A DNA stretch of 64,000 bases, taken from NCBI GenBank assembly GCA_035293765.1, contig DATGMF010000044.1, positions 124,001-188,000 on the forward strand, read 5' to 3'. Each line of letters starts with the position of its first letter. The first letter of the stretch is position 1. The notes under the pieces were generated by a model. That model did no database searches. It was given only the letters and a program-made list of their open reading frames with translations, and had not been told where the DNA came from. Shown here piece by piece: positions 53,487 to 61,713 of this stretch. The position numbers were made by a program, and so were the translations under genes. Source of the DNA: DASRHT01 sp035293765 (GTDB lineage: Bacteria; Chloroflexota; Ktedonobacteria; Ktedonobacterales; Ktedonobacteraceae).

Positions 53487-53502
53487 AGCGACAAAAGTCA
53501 CA
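53487..53502. promoter_or_regulatory. Crp/Fnr-family operator shared by divergent DUF2249 genes
   Basis: AGCGACAAAAGTCACA, that is AGCGA-N6-TCACA, close to the Crp half-sites TGTGA/TCACA. It lies in the middle between the two divergent DUF2249 genes, 21 bp from one -10 and 22 bp from the other. A near-identical box occurs at 54583. Confidence 0.7.
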
Positions 53503-53524
53503 GCCAGGCAATCAGAAAATATTC

Positions 53525-53530
53525 TATACT
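53525..53530 (+). promoter_or_regulatory. -10 element for the second DUF2249 gene
   Basis: TATACT, 22 bp from the box at 53487-53502. Start site near 53537; box centre at about -42, the class II activator position. No good -35 hexamer precedes it, as expected for an activated promoter. Confidence 0.5.
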
Positions 53531-53628
53531 CCTCCCGTACTTGCTCCGCGGTCAGTTCATCGCTCAGCAGGAATGCAACTTGCATTATATGTATGCTTTC
53601 AACTTTCAAAGGAAGGGGTTCATTACTC

Positions 53629-53874
53629 ATGGCAGAACAAACAGCAACACTTGATGTCCGTACGATCCCTCCACGCGAACGGCATCCTCTGATCTTCTCG
53701 CGTCTCGATGCGCTCCAGGTTGGTGAGGCTTTGCTGCTGGTCAACGATCATGATCCCAAACCATTGCGTTACCAGTTACAGGCGGAACGTCCCGAAGAGT
53801 TTTCGTGGGAGCCCCAGGAAGAAGGACCAGAGGAATGGGTGATACGTATTGGCAGGGTGGCTGAAGAAGAGTAG
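53629..53874 (+). CDS. DUF2249 protein (second copy)
   Basis: 81 aa. TLDVRTIPPRERHPLIFSRLD and LLVNDHDPKPLRYQLQAERP show the family pattern, with D-x-R and HDPKPLRYQ. Closer to the classical DUF2249 form than the copy at 53107. AAAGGAAGGGG lies 10 nt before the ATG at 53629; an in-frame start at 53593 has none. Monocistronic, ends at a hairpin terminator. Confidence 0.88.
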   Translation: MAEQTATLDVRTIPPRERHPLIFSRLDALQVGEALLLVNDHDPKPLRYQLQAERPEEFSWEPQEEGPEEWVIRIGRVAEEE

Positions 53875-53887
53875 TTTGTAGTTTCTG

Positions 53888-53930
53888 CTGCTGGCGCATA
53901 GCTTCTTTTACTATGCGCCAGCAGAAAATG
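53888..53930. terminator. strong hairpin between convergent DUF2249 and hemerythrin genes
   Basis: CTGCTGGCGCATAG (53888-53901) pairs with CTATGCGCCAGCAG (53911-53924), 14 bp perfect with a 9-nt loop; A/T-rich flanks suit both directions. Confidence 0.8.
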
Positions 53931-53946
53931 ATATAAAAAATGGCTA

Positions 53947-54453
53947 TTACCTTATGGCACTCTTCGCCTCATGTGCAGCCTTTTCCATCGTCTCAAACAG
54001 TTGGCGGGCCTCGGCGGGCGTCAGCCGTGTTTCTAGCAAAGGAACGTAGACCTCTTCCTCTTTGGCAAAGTGGACTGCGACAAGTGCGGCTAGCCCATAG
54101 AGCACACGGCGCAAAGCCAGCTCCTGAGATGGTCCCAGGCTCTCTTTATCCAGGTCTAACCGCAGCGTGCCCAGTTCCTCGATCAGCCGACCGATTTCGA
54201 CGTGGTCACGGCTCATCGTGGCCGTCGCTTCTGGTGCTCCCATCAGCTTGCCCACGATGGGATACAGGGCCTGCTCTTCCGCCTGAGCATGAGGAATAAG
54301 GTGATGGCGCAGGAACTCATACGTTGCGTTGATATCCTGTCGCAGTAAGGCTACGGGCGAAGTGCCAACTGCATCTGCGACGATGCGTATTTGCCTGATT
54401 TGTAGCAGTAATTCCTGGTGTTCATCCCGTAACGGTTGCATGAGCTGTGGCAT
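53947..54453 (-). CDS. hemerythrin HHE-domain protein
   Basis: 168 aa four-helix bundle with di-iron ligands: H12 of the LRDEHQEL segment, RHHLIPHAQAEEQAL, MSRDHVEIGRL and VHFAKEEEVYVPLL. Such proteins bind O2 or NO; YtfE/RIC types repair nitrosylated Fe-S clusters, but the cysteine-rich N-terminal part of RIC is absent. GAAGGAG lies 6 nt before the ATG. Its promoter carries the Crp/Fnr box at 54583. Confidence 0.9.
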   Translation of the reverse strand: MPQLMQPLRDEHQELLLQIRQIRIVADAVGTSPVALLRQDINATYEFLRHHLIPHAQAEEQALYPIVGKLMGAPEATATMSRDHVEIGRLIEELGTLRLDLDKESLGPSQELALRRVLYGLAALVAVHFAKEEEVYVPLLETRLTPAEARQLFETMEKAAHEAKSAIR

Positions 54454-54555
54454 GCTTGACTCCTTCTATGGTAAGGTTGTGCAGACTTTTCTCCTCTGAA
54501 AACAATTTTTGCTTCAATACGGCAGCGGGCAATATTTGCGCTGCTTCTTTGAGAG

Positions 54556-54561
54556 AGTATA
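54556..54561 (-). promoter_or_regulatory. -10 element of the hemerythrin gene
   Basis: TATACT on the minus strand, 21 bp from the box at 54583-54598, the same gap as at the DUF2249 operon; box centre at about -41.5 from a start near 54549. Confidence 0.5.
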
Positions 54562-54582
54562 GGCGTTTTTCGCACCCGTCGC

Positions 54583-54598
54583 TGTGACAAAAGTCGCT
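54583..54598. promoter_or_regulatory. Crp/Fnr-family operator, second copy
   Basis: TGTGACAAAAGTCGCT, that is TGTGA-N6-TCGCT, equal to the reverse complement of the 53487 box except at the central tract. It lies between the hemerythrin gene and the crp-like gene. Confidence 0.7.
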
Positions 54599-54650
54599 AA
54601 GGCGCCTCAGGGTATGCTGCTTAAATTCTCTCTCTCATGTGGCCTGGGCT

Positions 54651-54659
54651 TGTTATAAT
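54651..54659 (+). promoter_or_regulatory. extended -10 promoter of the crp-like gene
   Basis: TGTTATAAT: TGn followed by a perfect TATAAT. Start near 54666, about 20 nt before the ribosome site. Likely constitutive; the 54583 box would be at about -75. Confidence 0.65.
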
Positions 54660-54699
54660 AGGGAAAATGAGGTAGAGTGTTCCAGGAAGGAGGGGTATC

Positions 54700-55365
54700 G
54701 TGCCCATTGAGAGCGAAACGCTGCGTCGCATTCCGTTGTTTGCCACCCTCAGTCCGCAGGACTTAGCGCAGGTGGCGATGTTGACAGTGGAGCGGCATTA
54801 TGAACGAGGCGATCTTATTTTGCTCGAAGGGGACCAGGGCGGAGCGTTACATTATGTGCAAAGTGGCCTGGTCAAAGTTTTTAAAACCTCGGCGGCTGGC
54901 AAAGAGCAAGTGCTTCGTCTGATCGCTCCCGGCCATACCTTTAACGACGTGCCCGCACTTGATGGCGGACCCAATCCGGCGAGTGTAGCGGCTATGGAAC
55001 CAAGCGTAATATATGTCATCAGGCGCACCGAACTACGCAAGCTGATTATGACCCGACCCGAGTTCGCCGACGCTGTGGTGCAGACGCTCGCCAGCGCCCT
55101 GCGGCATCTGGTAGCCCTGGTTGAAGATCTCTCTTTGCGCCATGTCGCCGCACGGGTAGCCAAAATTCTCCTCGATCAGGATGCCTCATCCTCAGAGCTG
55201 CATGCTCATCATCTAACGCAACAGGAAATGGCCGCCCTGGCTGGCACAGCTCGCGAGGTGGTGGGGCGCGCTCTCAAAGAGCTAGAAGAGGCGGGTGCTA
55301 TCGAGATGCGCCAGGGGCGGGCGGTAGTGCTGAGCCGCGAACGTCTCCGCCTGCTCTCTTCGTGA
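54700..55365 (+). CDS. Crp/Fnr-family transcription regulator
   Basis: 221 aa. Cyclic-nucleotide-binding-like beta roll (about 10-120; ERGDLILLEGDQGGALHYVQSGLVKVF), dimer helix (about 120-145), then a winged HTH (about 150-215; LTQQEMAALAGTAREVVGRALKELEEAGAI). No cysteine cluster as in Fnr, and no obvious cAMP phosphate cassette, so it may be of the DNR/NnrR type that senses NO through haem. GTG start at 54700 with AAGGAGGGG just upstream. Probable regulator of the two matching operators and the whole module. Confidence 0.9.
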   Translation: MPIESETLRRIPLFATLSPQDLAQVAMLTVERHYERGDLILLEGDQGGALHYVQSGLVKVFKTSAAGKEQVLRLIAPGHTFNDVPALDGGPNPASVAAMEPSVIYVIRRTELRKLIMTRPEFADAVVQTLASALRHLVALVEDLSLRHVAARVAKILLDQDASSSELHAHHLTQQEMAALAGTAREVVGRALKELEEAGAIEMRQGRAVVLSRERLRLLSS

Positions 55366-55457
55366 CTGTTCTTTTGTCCGTCAAGACATGCCATATAGAA
55401 TTTCTGGGTAACTCTGTAGAACAAGAAGATTAAGCGTCCGGCTCGCCATACGCGTGA

Positions 55458-55463
55458 TACAAT
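55458..55463 (+). promoter_or_regulatory. -10 element implying a leaderless methyltransferase mRNA
   Basis: TACAAT with TGA in front (extended -10, 55455-55463). The ATG at 55470 begins 7 nt later, where transcription should start, and no Shine-Dalgarno precedes it. Confidence 0.5.
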
Positions 55464-55469
55464 GTGGTT

Positions 55470-56531
55470 ATGGACGAGGGACAGGCTATAGCTGAGCATT
55501 ACCAGAAACATTCTTCAAGCGCAATGCCGCCTATGGACGGACGTTTTGCTCCTGCCGATGCGCTGCACACCAGTACGAGCAAAGTGCCTGTTCGCGAGCG
55601 GTCATGCGCTTCTGGTCGCATTATTGCTATCAATGCTCATCGTATCAATCTGGCACTGTTAAAGCAACGTTTGCAAGGGGGTGGCTATCACCTGCACGAG
55701 ACGCAGCATTTTTTGCTGTGTTTGCGGGCTAAGGAGCCGACGACGCTGGTGGTACATTGGTTTGCTCCGGTGGAGATGGATGCCAATATCGGGCAGTATT
55801 TTATGCAAGAGCTGAAACCGTTCGGCCTCCTGGCAGATCCGCAGAGCTATGGCGATCTGTTTGCCGCCGTTGTCTGCTCGCTTGCCCCGCGTGATCCTCA
55901 AGGCGCTCTCTATCTTTACGCCGCCAATACCCTGCGGCGCTATCAGCACAATCTCCTCGTTGAGCAGGCTCAGCCCGTCGCGCTGGCAAACAATGCGCCT
56001 ATAGACGTGTTTTCGACGCTCTATCGTCGTGTCTACGAACTGCAAAGGGGTGAAACGTTCCTTGATGCAGGTTGTTCGTTTGGTTTCCTGCCCTTGCTGA
56101 TGGCTGAGCGTTTCCCGTCGCTGCGCCAGGTTGTGGGCGTTGATATTCAAACTGCTTCTTTTGCCATTGTGCGGCGATTGGCGCAAGAGCAAGGACTGAC
56201 GAACGTAAGCTTTGCGCAGGTTGATCTCCTCAGCGATGGCGTGAGCGAGCTTGGAAGCTTTGATACAGTGACGCTTCTGCATGTGCTTGAGCACTTCACT
56301 GCAGAGGAAATGTATCGCGTGCTAGCTCGTCTGTTGCCGATGGTGGCGCAGCAGCTCATCATTGCCGTTCCTTACGAGCGTGAGGAGCCAGAGGCGGCCT
56401 ATGGACATCAACAGCTATTTTCACGCTCCCGGCTCGAAGCGATGGGGGCTTGGTGTCTGCAACAATGGGGAGATCAGGGTCGCATGTGGTATGAAGATTG
56501 CGCTGACGGCTTGATCGTACTTGAACGGTAA
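55470..56531 (+). CDS. class I SAM-dependent methyltransferase with N-terminal extension
   Basis: 353 aa. The methyltransferase domain spans about 190-350: motif I ETFLDAGCSFGFLPLLMAE, post-I VVGVDIQTASFAIVRRLAQ, VSFAQVDLLS, and LLHVLEHF (motif IV-V). The N-terminal ~185 residues (IIAINAHRINLALLKQRLQ; HFLLCLRAKEPTTLVVHW) have no recognised family. The substrate is unknown. The GTG at 55464 is a possible alternative start. A long opposing frame (55659-56294) is a shadow. Followed 21 bp later by the dehydrogenase. Confidence 0.8.
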   Translation: MDEGQAIAEHYQKHSSSAMPPMDGRFAPADALHTSTSKVPVRERSCASGRIIAINAHRINLALLKQRLQGGGYHLHETQHFLLCLRAKEPTTLVVHWFAPVEMDANIGQYFMQELKPFGLLADPQSYGDLFAAVVCSLAPRDPQGALYLYAANTLRRYQHNLLVEQAQPVALANNAPIDVFSTLYRRVYELQRGETFLDAGCSFGFLPLLMAERFPSLRQVVGVDIQTASFAIVRRLAQEQGLTNVSFAQVDLLSDGVSELGSFDTVTLLHVLEHFTAEEMYRVLARLLPMVAQQLIIAVPYEREEPEAAYGHQQLFSRSRLEAMGAWCLQQWGDQGRMWYEDCADGLIVLER

Positions 56532-56552
56532 TTCATGGAAGGGAAGTGAACT

Positions 56553-57623
56553 ATGGAAGGTTATATTTTCGAACTCCTGGAACAGTACGACTACGAAAAT
56601 CTTATTTTTATTCAAGAGAAGAGCGTGGGGTTGAAGGCAGTAATCGCTATTCATAGTACGCGCCTGGGGCCTGCTGCCGGTGGCACACGTATGTATCCCT
56701 ATGCGAGCGAAGCGGATGCCATCAAGGATGCCATGCGCCTGGCGCGAGCGATGACCTATAAATGGGCAGGCGTGGGCGCGAATTGTGGCGGCGGCAAGTG
56801 CGTCATCATCGGCGATCCTAAACGCGATAAAACTGAGGCGCTCTTGCGCGCGCTCGGTCGTCATATTCAGCGCCTCAACGGTCAGTTTTTGACTGGCGTG
56901 GATGTTGGTACAACGGTAGAAGATATCGAGATCATGCACCAGGAAACCCGATATGCCATTACGGTCTCTGAAACCCTCGGTGGTCCTGGCGATACTGCAC
57001 CTCCCACGGCCCTGGGCGTCATCTATGGCATACGTGCTTGCCTGAACGCAATTTACGGCAGCCCCGATCCAAAGGGTCGCAGCGTTGCTGTTCAGGGCGT
57101 GGGCGCTGTGGGCAAAGATGTTGTTGCGCACCTGGTCAAGGCCGGGGCAATCGTCGCGATTGCCGATGTCGATCAGGAGAAGGTTGAGCGCGTGGCTGCG
57201 GAATACCCTGTGAACATCGTCGCGCCTGGTGAGATTATCACCCTTCCCGTGGATGTCTTCTGCCCCTGTGCGCTGGGATCGATCCTCAACGATCAGAGCA
57301 TTCCAGCCCTGCGCTGCAAGATTGTCTGCGGCTCCGCCAATAATCAGCTCGCGGACGAAAAGCGACACGGCGAGATGATTGCGCAGCGGGATATTCTCTA
57401 TGCTCCCGACTTTATTGTAAACGCGGGAGGAGCGTTATCCGGTATTGAGGGTATCAAGCCCGGCGGCTACGACCGTCAGCGTGTGGAAAAAGAGATTGCC
57501 CATATTTACGATACAATGGAGAAACTGATCACAATCTCCCAGGAGCAGCAGATCCCAACGTATCGCGCTGCTGATTTGCTGGCTGAACAGCGCCTTGCTC
57601 AAGCGACCAGGGAAAAGATATAG
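56553..57623 (+). CDS. Glu/Leu/Phe/Val dehydrogenase (leucine dehydrogenase-like)
   Basis: 356 aa, the size of leucine or valine dehydrogenases rather than glutamate dehydrogenases (410+). ALG-like substrate region: STRLGPAAGGTRM with the first Lys region, catalytic Lys in NCGGGKCVIIGDP, Asp in TGVDVGTTVEDIEIM, and a Rossmann NAD fold VAVQGVGAVGKDVVAHLV. It oxidatively deaminates a branched-chain amino acid to the 2-oxo acid; this fits a window with a branched-chain transporter. GGAAGGGAAG before the ATG. A shadow frame of 315 aa lies on the other strand. Confidence 0.9.
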   Translation: MEGYIFELLEQYDYENLIFIQEKSVGLKAVIAIHSTRLGPAAGGTRMYPYASEADAIKDAMRLARAMTYKWAGVGANCGGGKCVIIGDPKRDKTEALLRALGRHIQRLNGQFLTGVDVGTTVEDIEIMHQETRYAITVSETLGGPGDTAPPTALGVIYGIRACLNAIYGSPDPKGRSVAVQGVGAVGKDVVAHLVKAGAIVAIADVDQEKVERVAAEYPVNIVAPGEIITLPVDVFCPCALGSILNDQSIPALRCKIVCGSANNQLADEKRHGEMIAQRDILYAPDFIVNAGGALSGIEGIKPGGYDRQRVEKEIAHIYDTMEKLITISQEQQIPTYRAADLLAEQRLAQATREKI

Positions 57624-57674
57624 CGCCTTATGTGACAAAATGGGAGGAGATATTTTACTATGTAGTGATATGGT

Positions 57675-57704
57675 GCGTCTCTTCATGCTATTGCAATGAG
57701 ACGC
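57675..57704. terminator. 7-bp hairpin between dehydrogenase and YciI-like gene
   Basis: GCGTCTC (57675-57681) / GAGACGC (57698-57704), 16-nt loop, no T-tract. May be a weak terminator or mRNA-stability element. Confidence 0.4.
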
Positions 57705-57729
57705 CCGCCCAGCAAAGGAGCGTTGCCCT

Positions 57730-58020
57730 ATGTTTGTTGTCTTGCTTCGTTATACCAGGCCGCTTGAAGAGGTGGATAAGCACCGCCCGGAACATCTCCA
57801 GTTTCTCGACCGATGTTATGCAACCGGAAAATTTATCTGCTCCGGGCGCAGAAATCCGGCAACGGGAGGCGTGCTGCTGGTCAATGCGAACTCTCTGGAG
57901 GAAGTGAAGGAGATTACTCAGCAAGATCCATACTGGCGCAATCAAGTGGCGGAGTATGAATTTATCGAATTCACCCCTTCAAAATACCATCCGAGTTTTG
58001 CCCCATTCGTTAAGGAATGA
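57730..58020 (+). CDS. YciI-like protein
   Basis: 96 aa, ferredoxin-like fold. FVVLLRYTRPLEEVDKHRPEH and FICSGRRNPATGGVLLV, DPYWRNQVAEYEFIEF fit the YciI family, with the conserved His in the HRPEH region and Asp near DPY. YciI proteins are small putative enzymes or dehydrochlorinase-like; function here unknown. AAAGGAG lies 9 nt before the ATG. 106 bp after the dehydrogenase, probably co-transcribed. Confidence 0.88.
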   Translation: MFVVLLRYTRPLEEVDKHRPEHLQFLDRCYATGKFICSGRRNPATGGVLLVNANSLEEVKEITQQDPYWRNQVAEYEFIEFTPSKYHPSFAPFVKE

Positions 58021-58028
58021 TGTGAGGC

Positions 58029-58055
58029 TGGCGAGAGGAACACTTCCCCTCGCCA
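58029..58055. terminator. hairpin between YciI-like and zinc-ribbon genes
   Basis: TGGCGAG (58029-58035) / CTCGCCA (58049-58055), with a further GG/CC pair inside. It sits between convergent genes; no long T-tract, so modest. Confidence 0.55.
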
Positions 58056-58114
58056 ATCTGGCGCATCAGGTTGGCCGCTTTCATGTTGAGCAGGAGGGAG
58101 CTTTGGCACTCGTG

Positions 58115-59236
58115 TCAATCGCCAGTCGGCTTCAACTTTTCCAGGCCGGGTCCAGGATTCGCCAGCCAGTTGCCCACATAGATATTGTTCAGGTTGTCGC
58201 GCCAGTATTGGTCGTAGCCGCTTTGTACCTGAAATACCTGGCCTGAGCTGTCCATCACGTCCTGGTTGCCCAGGATAGCATTTGACCATCGATGTGCATT
58301 ATGATCCAGCACCGCCTGTCGCTCCCAGTACCCTTGAGAAATGATATCGCTCGTTTGAGAGAGCGTGTTGCTAATGGCCTGCTGGCGTGCAAAGGTATTC
58401 TGCTGGATCTGCAGAGCTTGCTGTTGCATCAGGTTGTTGCGCATTTGATTGCGCATGAGTTCGGCCCGATCCCACTGTGGATCAAGCTGAACTGACTTCG
58501 CCACATCTGTTAAGAGCGGCTCCCATTGCGCAAACTGATCCTGCGGCGCGCGCAGAATCACAGCAAGATCTGCTTGCCAGAGGCGCAGAAACTTCATATT
58601 GACGACCGTGATCGCCATCTTATACCGAAAACAGATGCCGTTTGGTGCTGTAGAGGTGAACTGTATTTCTACGGCGCTCAGATCCAGGTAGGAGAGAGAG
58701 GTGCCGTCTTTTGTCCATGCTTTTGCCATCAGTGGCAGGAGGTCAGGCCGGTTGACGATATGTTCAACGCGCATATCCCGATACATTCGAGCCAGTTGAG
58801 GAACGAGCCAGTGCTGCGTAAAAAGGGGCGCCGGCATATACCGCTGTAGCCGCCTGCCCGGTAAAACCGCCCCGAACATCCCTATGCCGATTTCCTGGAA
58901 GTGGTAGGTAATACCTGGCAGGACCATCATCACCGTCCCATTCTCATCAGACGAGGATACGAAGTTGATAGCCGCCGTGCCGAGGAGTGGATTGCGCACC
59001 AGGCGACCAGATGTTTGCCACGCTTGGGGGACGAGCGCCGTGAATGCTCCCTCAGTGGGTTCGCGAAACTGTACGCGTGGTAGTTTAGGAGGCTGGTCCT
59101 GAGATGCGGCGTGGGCTGACTGCTTAGATATATCTGGTGCTGCGTCAGATGCCGGTAATTTTGCGCCGCAGTGATGACAGAAATTAGAACGTTCTTTGAG
59201 ATGCTTATGGCATTGTGGACACTGATAGATCGTCAT
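58115..59236 (-). CDS. zinc-ribbon protein with unknown C-terminal domain
   Basis: 373 aa. Double CxxC ribbon at the start (YQCPQCHKHL; SNFCHHCGAKL), linker, a globular region (about 60-260) and a Gln/Asn-rich helical C-terminal part (about 265-320; NQMRNNLMQQQALQIQQNTF). No membrane span, unlike the other two ribbon proteins of this window. No family recognised for the bulk. ATG at 59236, with AAGGAAG 9-10 nt upstream; the in-frame start at 59272 is worse placed. Confidence 0.75.
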   Translation of the reverse strand: MTIYQCPQCHKHLKERSNFCHHCGAKLPASDAAPDISKQSAHAASQDQPPKLPRVQFREPTEGAFTALVPQAWQTSGRLVRNPLLGTAAINFVSSSDENGTVMMVLPGITYHFQEIGIGMFGAVLPGRRLQRYMPAPLFTQHWLVPQLARMYRDMRVEHIVNRPDLLPLMAKAWTKDGTSLSYLDLSAVEIQFTSTAPNGICFRYKMAITVVNMKFLRLWQADLAVILRAPQDQFAQWEPLLTDVAKSVQLDPQWDRAELMRNQMRNNLMQQQALQIQQNTFARQQAISNTLSQTSDIISQGYWERQAVLDHNAHRWSNAILGNQDVMDSSGQVFQVQSGYDQYWRDNLNNIYVGNWLANPGPGLEKLKPTGD

Positions 59237-59328
59237 AATGTCATACTTCCTTCCCACTCTCGCTAGCGGCAAGTTCTTGTAACCTGCACAGTTCGTATTT
59301 TCTAAGAATAACTATACATCAGGCGCAG

Positions 59329-59438
59329 GTGAAAAACATGGGTAATTTTATCACCTTGTTAGTGATGTTTTTCACAATATTTTTCAGCCGGCTCCCTGTC
59401 ATGAAGAGCGGGAATGGGGGTCGCCTCATCATGACAGG
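59329..59438. repeat. two inverted repeats downstream of the minus-strand oxidoreductase
   Basis: GTGAAAAACAT (59329-59339) / ATGTTTTTCAC (59365-59375), nested with ATCAC/GTGAT, and CCTGTCATGA (59395-59404) / TCATGACAGG (59429-59438), the latter overlapping the stop codon. Likely 3'-end structures of the Gfo/Idh/MocA operon; no classic minus-strand T-tract. Confidence 0.5.
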
Positions 59439-60577
59439 TCTAGCCAGACGCCGCCCTGTTGCGAACTCTCAACCGCCCTGGTCACGAAAAGCATGCCGCG
59501 TAAGCCATCGTAGACGGTGGGATAGCCTCCGAGCGGCGGCTCGCCCGACTCTACACGGCGAATGTCGGCGATGGCTGCTGTATAGACATTGGCAAAGGCT
59601 TCGTAAAAACCTTCAGGATGGCCGGGCGGCAGGCGAGTCGCCGCTTTTGACTCATCGCTCATATAGGGAAGTCCGGTGCGCAGGATCTGTTTCGGCTGTC
59701 CTGGCTGCTTAAAGATCAGGGTGTTTGGCTCCATCTGATGCCATTCCAGGCCAGCTTTGTCCCCATAAATGCGGATACTCAGGGCGTTCTCTTCGCCCGC
59801 AGCAATTTGCGAACAGGTCAGTACACCCTTGCCGCCATTTTCCAGCCGGAGCAGCATATTCGCGTCATCGTCGAGCTGTCTTCCCTTGACAAAAGTGCTC
59901 AGGTCGGCACAGAGCGAGGCGATTTTGAGGCCGGTGATATATTCAAGCAAGTTCTCGCCATGTGTGCCAATATCGCCAACGCAACCCGCAAGCCCCGATT
60001 TCGCCGGATCGGTGCGCCACGCTGCCTGCTTATTGCCGCTGTGCTCCAACGGCTCCATCAGCCAGTCCTGTATGTACTCAACCAGCACCTTCCTGATAGT
60101 GCCAAGCGTTCCCTGGCGTACCATCTGGCGCGCCTGGCGCACGGCAGGATAGCCGGTATAGTTGTGGGTGAGCGCAAAAATACGCTTGCTGCTCTCGACA
60201 AGCTTTACCAGTTCCCGCGCCTCGTCGAGGTTGAAGGTCATGGGCTTGTCGCAGATTACATGAATACCGTGCTCTAAAAAGGCTTTTGCTACCGGGTAGT
60301 GCATATGGTTTGGGACAGTGACCATTACAAAATCAATGCCATCTGGCCGCTGTGCCTCAGCCTCGGCCATCTTCTGGTAGCTATCGTATGAACGTTGCAG
60401 AAACCACGCCCTTGCGGAAACACTGGCACGCTGCGGATCACTTGACATGGCTCCGGCGATTACCTCGGCCTGCCCGTCCAGCTCAGCGGCAATACGGTGA
60501 ACTGCCCCGATAAATGAGCCCTGGCCGCCGCCAACGATGCCGGCGCGTAGTTTTCCGCCCGAGATGTCTCGACTCAT
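59429..60577 (-). CDS. Gfo/Idh/MocA-family oxidoreductase
   Basis: 382 aa. NAD(P)-binding Rossmann fold at the start (AGIVGGGQGSFIGAVHRIA), the family motif HVICDKPMTFN with the catalytic Lys, and a C-terminal alpha/beta domain with GDIGTHGENLLEYITG (GDxGxH). Usually sugar or inositol dehydrogenases, specificity unknown. It starts 33 bp after the isomerase gene. ATG at 60577. Part of a three-gene minus-strand operon with 60610 and 61714. Confidence 0.9.
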   Translation of the reverse strand: MSRDISGGKLRAGIVGGGQGSFIGAVHRIAAELDGQAEVIAGAMSSDPQRASVSARAWFLQRSYDSYQKMAEAEAQRPDGIDFVMVTVPNHMHYPVAKAFLEHGIHVICDKPMTFNLDEARELVKLVESSKRIFALTHNYTGYPAVRQARQMVRQGTLGTIRKVLVEYIQDWLMEPLEHSGNKQAAWRTDPAKSGLAGCVGDIGTHGENLLEYITGLKIASLCADLSTFVKGRQLDDDANMLLRLENGGKGVLTCSQIAAGEENALSIRIYGDKAGLEWHQMEPNTLIFKQPGQPKQILRTGLPYMSDESKAATRLPPGHPEGFYEAFANVYTAAIADIRRVESGEPPLGGYPTVYDGLRGMLFVTRAVESSQQGGVWLDLS

Positions 60578-60609
60578 ACTCTGTCTCCCCTCACTTTTTA
60601 CACGTTGCT

Positions 60610-61656
60610 TTACAGGCCAAGAATGCGCCGGTTGGTCTCTTCGTCCTGGGAGCCGCCGGCAAAGTCGTCAAATGCTTTTGTTGGCGTGTCGATGAGCATG
60701 CTTTTAATGAAGGCCGCTCCCTCGCGCGCGCCCTGAACGGAATCTTTAATACAGCATTCCCATTCCAGCACGGCCCAGCTTGCAAAACCGTTCTGCGTGA
60801 GCCTGGAGAAGACCTGCTTGAAGTCAACCTGTCCATCCCCCACGCTGCGGAAGCGACCCGGGCGATCCCGCCAGTCCTGGTAGCCGCCATAGACGCCCGA
60901 TTTTGGCGAGGGATGATATTCGGCATCTTTAACATGAAATGCCTTGATATGGTCCTTGTAGTAGTCGAGATAGCCGATATAGTCCAGTTGTTGCAGTACG
61001 AAATGGGAGGGATCGTAGAGAATGTGGACGCGAGGATGGTTGCCCGTTGCGGCGAGAAAGCGTTCAAACGTAACGCCGTCGTGCAGGTCTTCGCCAGGAT
61101 GAATCTCGTACGCAAGATCAATGCCGTACTCTTCCGCGACATTGAGTAGCGGTTGCCAGCGCCTTGCCAGCTCTTTGAAGCCCATCTCAACTAACCCCTG
61201 GGGACGCTGAGGCCAGGGATACATCGTATGCCATAGCAGCGCGCCCGAGAATGTCGGCATTGCCTGCAATTCGAGGTTGCGCGAAGCCTTGATGGCCTTC
61301 GTCATCTGGTTGACCGCCCATTCCGTACGCGCCTGTGGGTTGCCATGCAATTCTTGAGGGGCGAAGGCGTCGAACATGATATCGTATGCCGGGTGGACTG
61401 CCACTAGCTGACCGAGCAGGTGGGTTGCAATCTCCGTCACCGCCAACCCATTGCAGCGTCCTTTCAGATCGTCGCAATACTGTTTGGATTCAGCCGCTTT
61501 GTCCAGATCGATAAAGCGGCAGTCCCATCCCGGAATCTGTATACCGATAAAACCCAGATCCTTCGCCCACTGAGTAATATTTTCCAGCGTGTTGTAGGGA
61601 GGAACGTCCTGGGCAAACTGTGCTAGAAATAGCGCTGGTCCTTTAATCTGCGACAT
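60610..61656 (-). CDS. sugar-phosphate isomerase/epimerase (AP-endonuclease-2-type TIM barrel)
   Basis: 348 aa TIM barrel. Metal-binding Glu/His/Asp residues are seen in YEIHPGEDLHD, ILYDPSHFVLQQ, FHVKDAEYHPSP and WAVLEWECC, as in IolE/IolH-like isomerases. Acts probably on the same sugar or inositol derivative as the flanking oxidoreductases. ATG at 61656 with GAAAGG 11 nt upstream; the longer in-frame start at 61707 lacks a site. Middle gene of the operon; 57 bp after the next. Confidence 0.9.
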   Translation of the reverse strand: MSQIKGPALFLAQFAQDVPPYNTLENITQWAKDLGFIGIQIPGWDCRFIDLDKAAESKQYCDDLKGRCNGLAVTEIATHLLGQLVAVHPAYDIMFDAFAPQELHGNPQARTEWAVNQMTKAIKASRNLELQAMPTFSGALLWHTMYPWPQRPQGLVEMGFKELARRWQPLLNVAEEYGIDLAYEIHPGEDLHDGVTFERFLAATGNHPRVHILYDPSHFVLQQLDYIGYLDYYKDHIKAFHVKDAEYHPSPKSGVYGGYQDWRDRPGRFRSVGDGQVDFKQVFSRLTQNGFASWAVLEWECCIKDSVQGAREGAAFIKSMLIDTPTKAFDDFAGGSQDEETNRRILGL

Positions 61657-61713
61657 GGTGTTGCTTGCCTTTCTCTCACGACTGCATAATGATATTGATT
61701 CTATCATAAGCCT

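Noticed and set aside
55659..56294. 211-codon minus-strand frame opposite the methyltransferase gene
   Set aside because: Antisense to a protein with clear SAM motifs; no family features of its own.
56421..57368. 315-codon minus-strand open frame opposite the dehydrogenase gene
   Set aside because: Shadow of the strongly supported Glu/Leu dehydrogenase; composition is unlike a protein family and it has no ribosome site.
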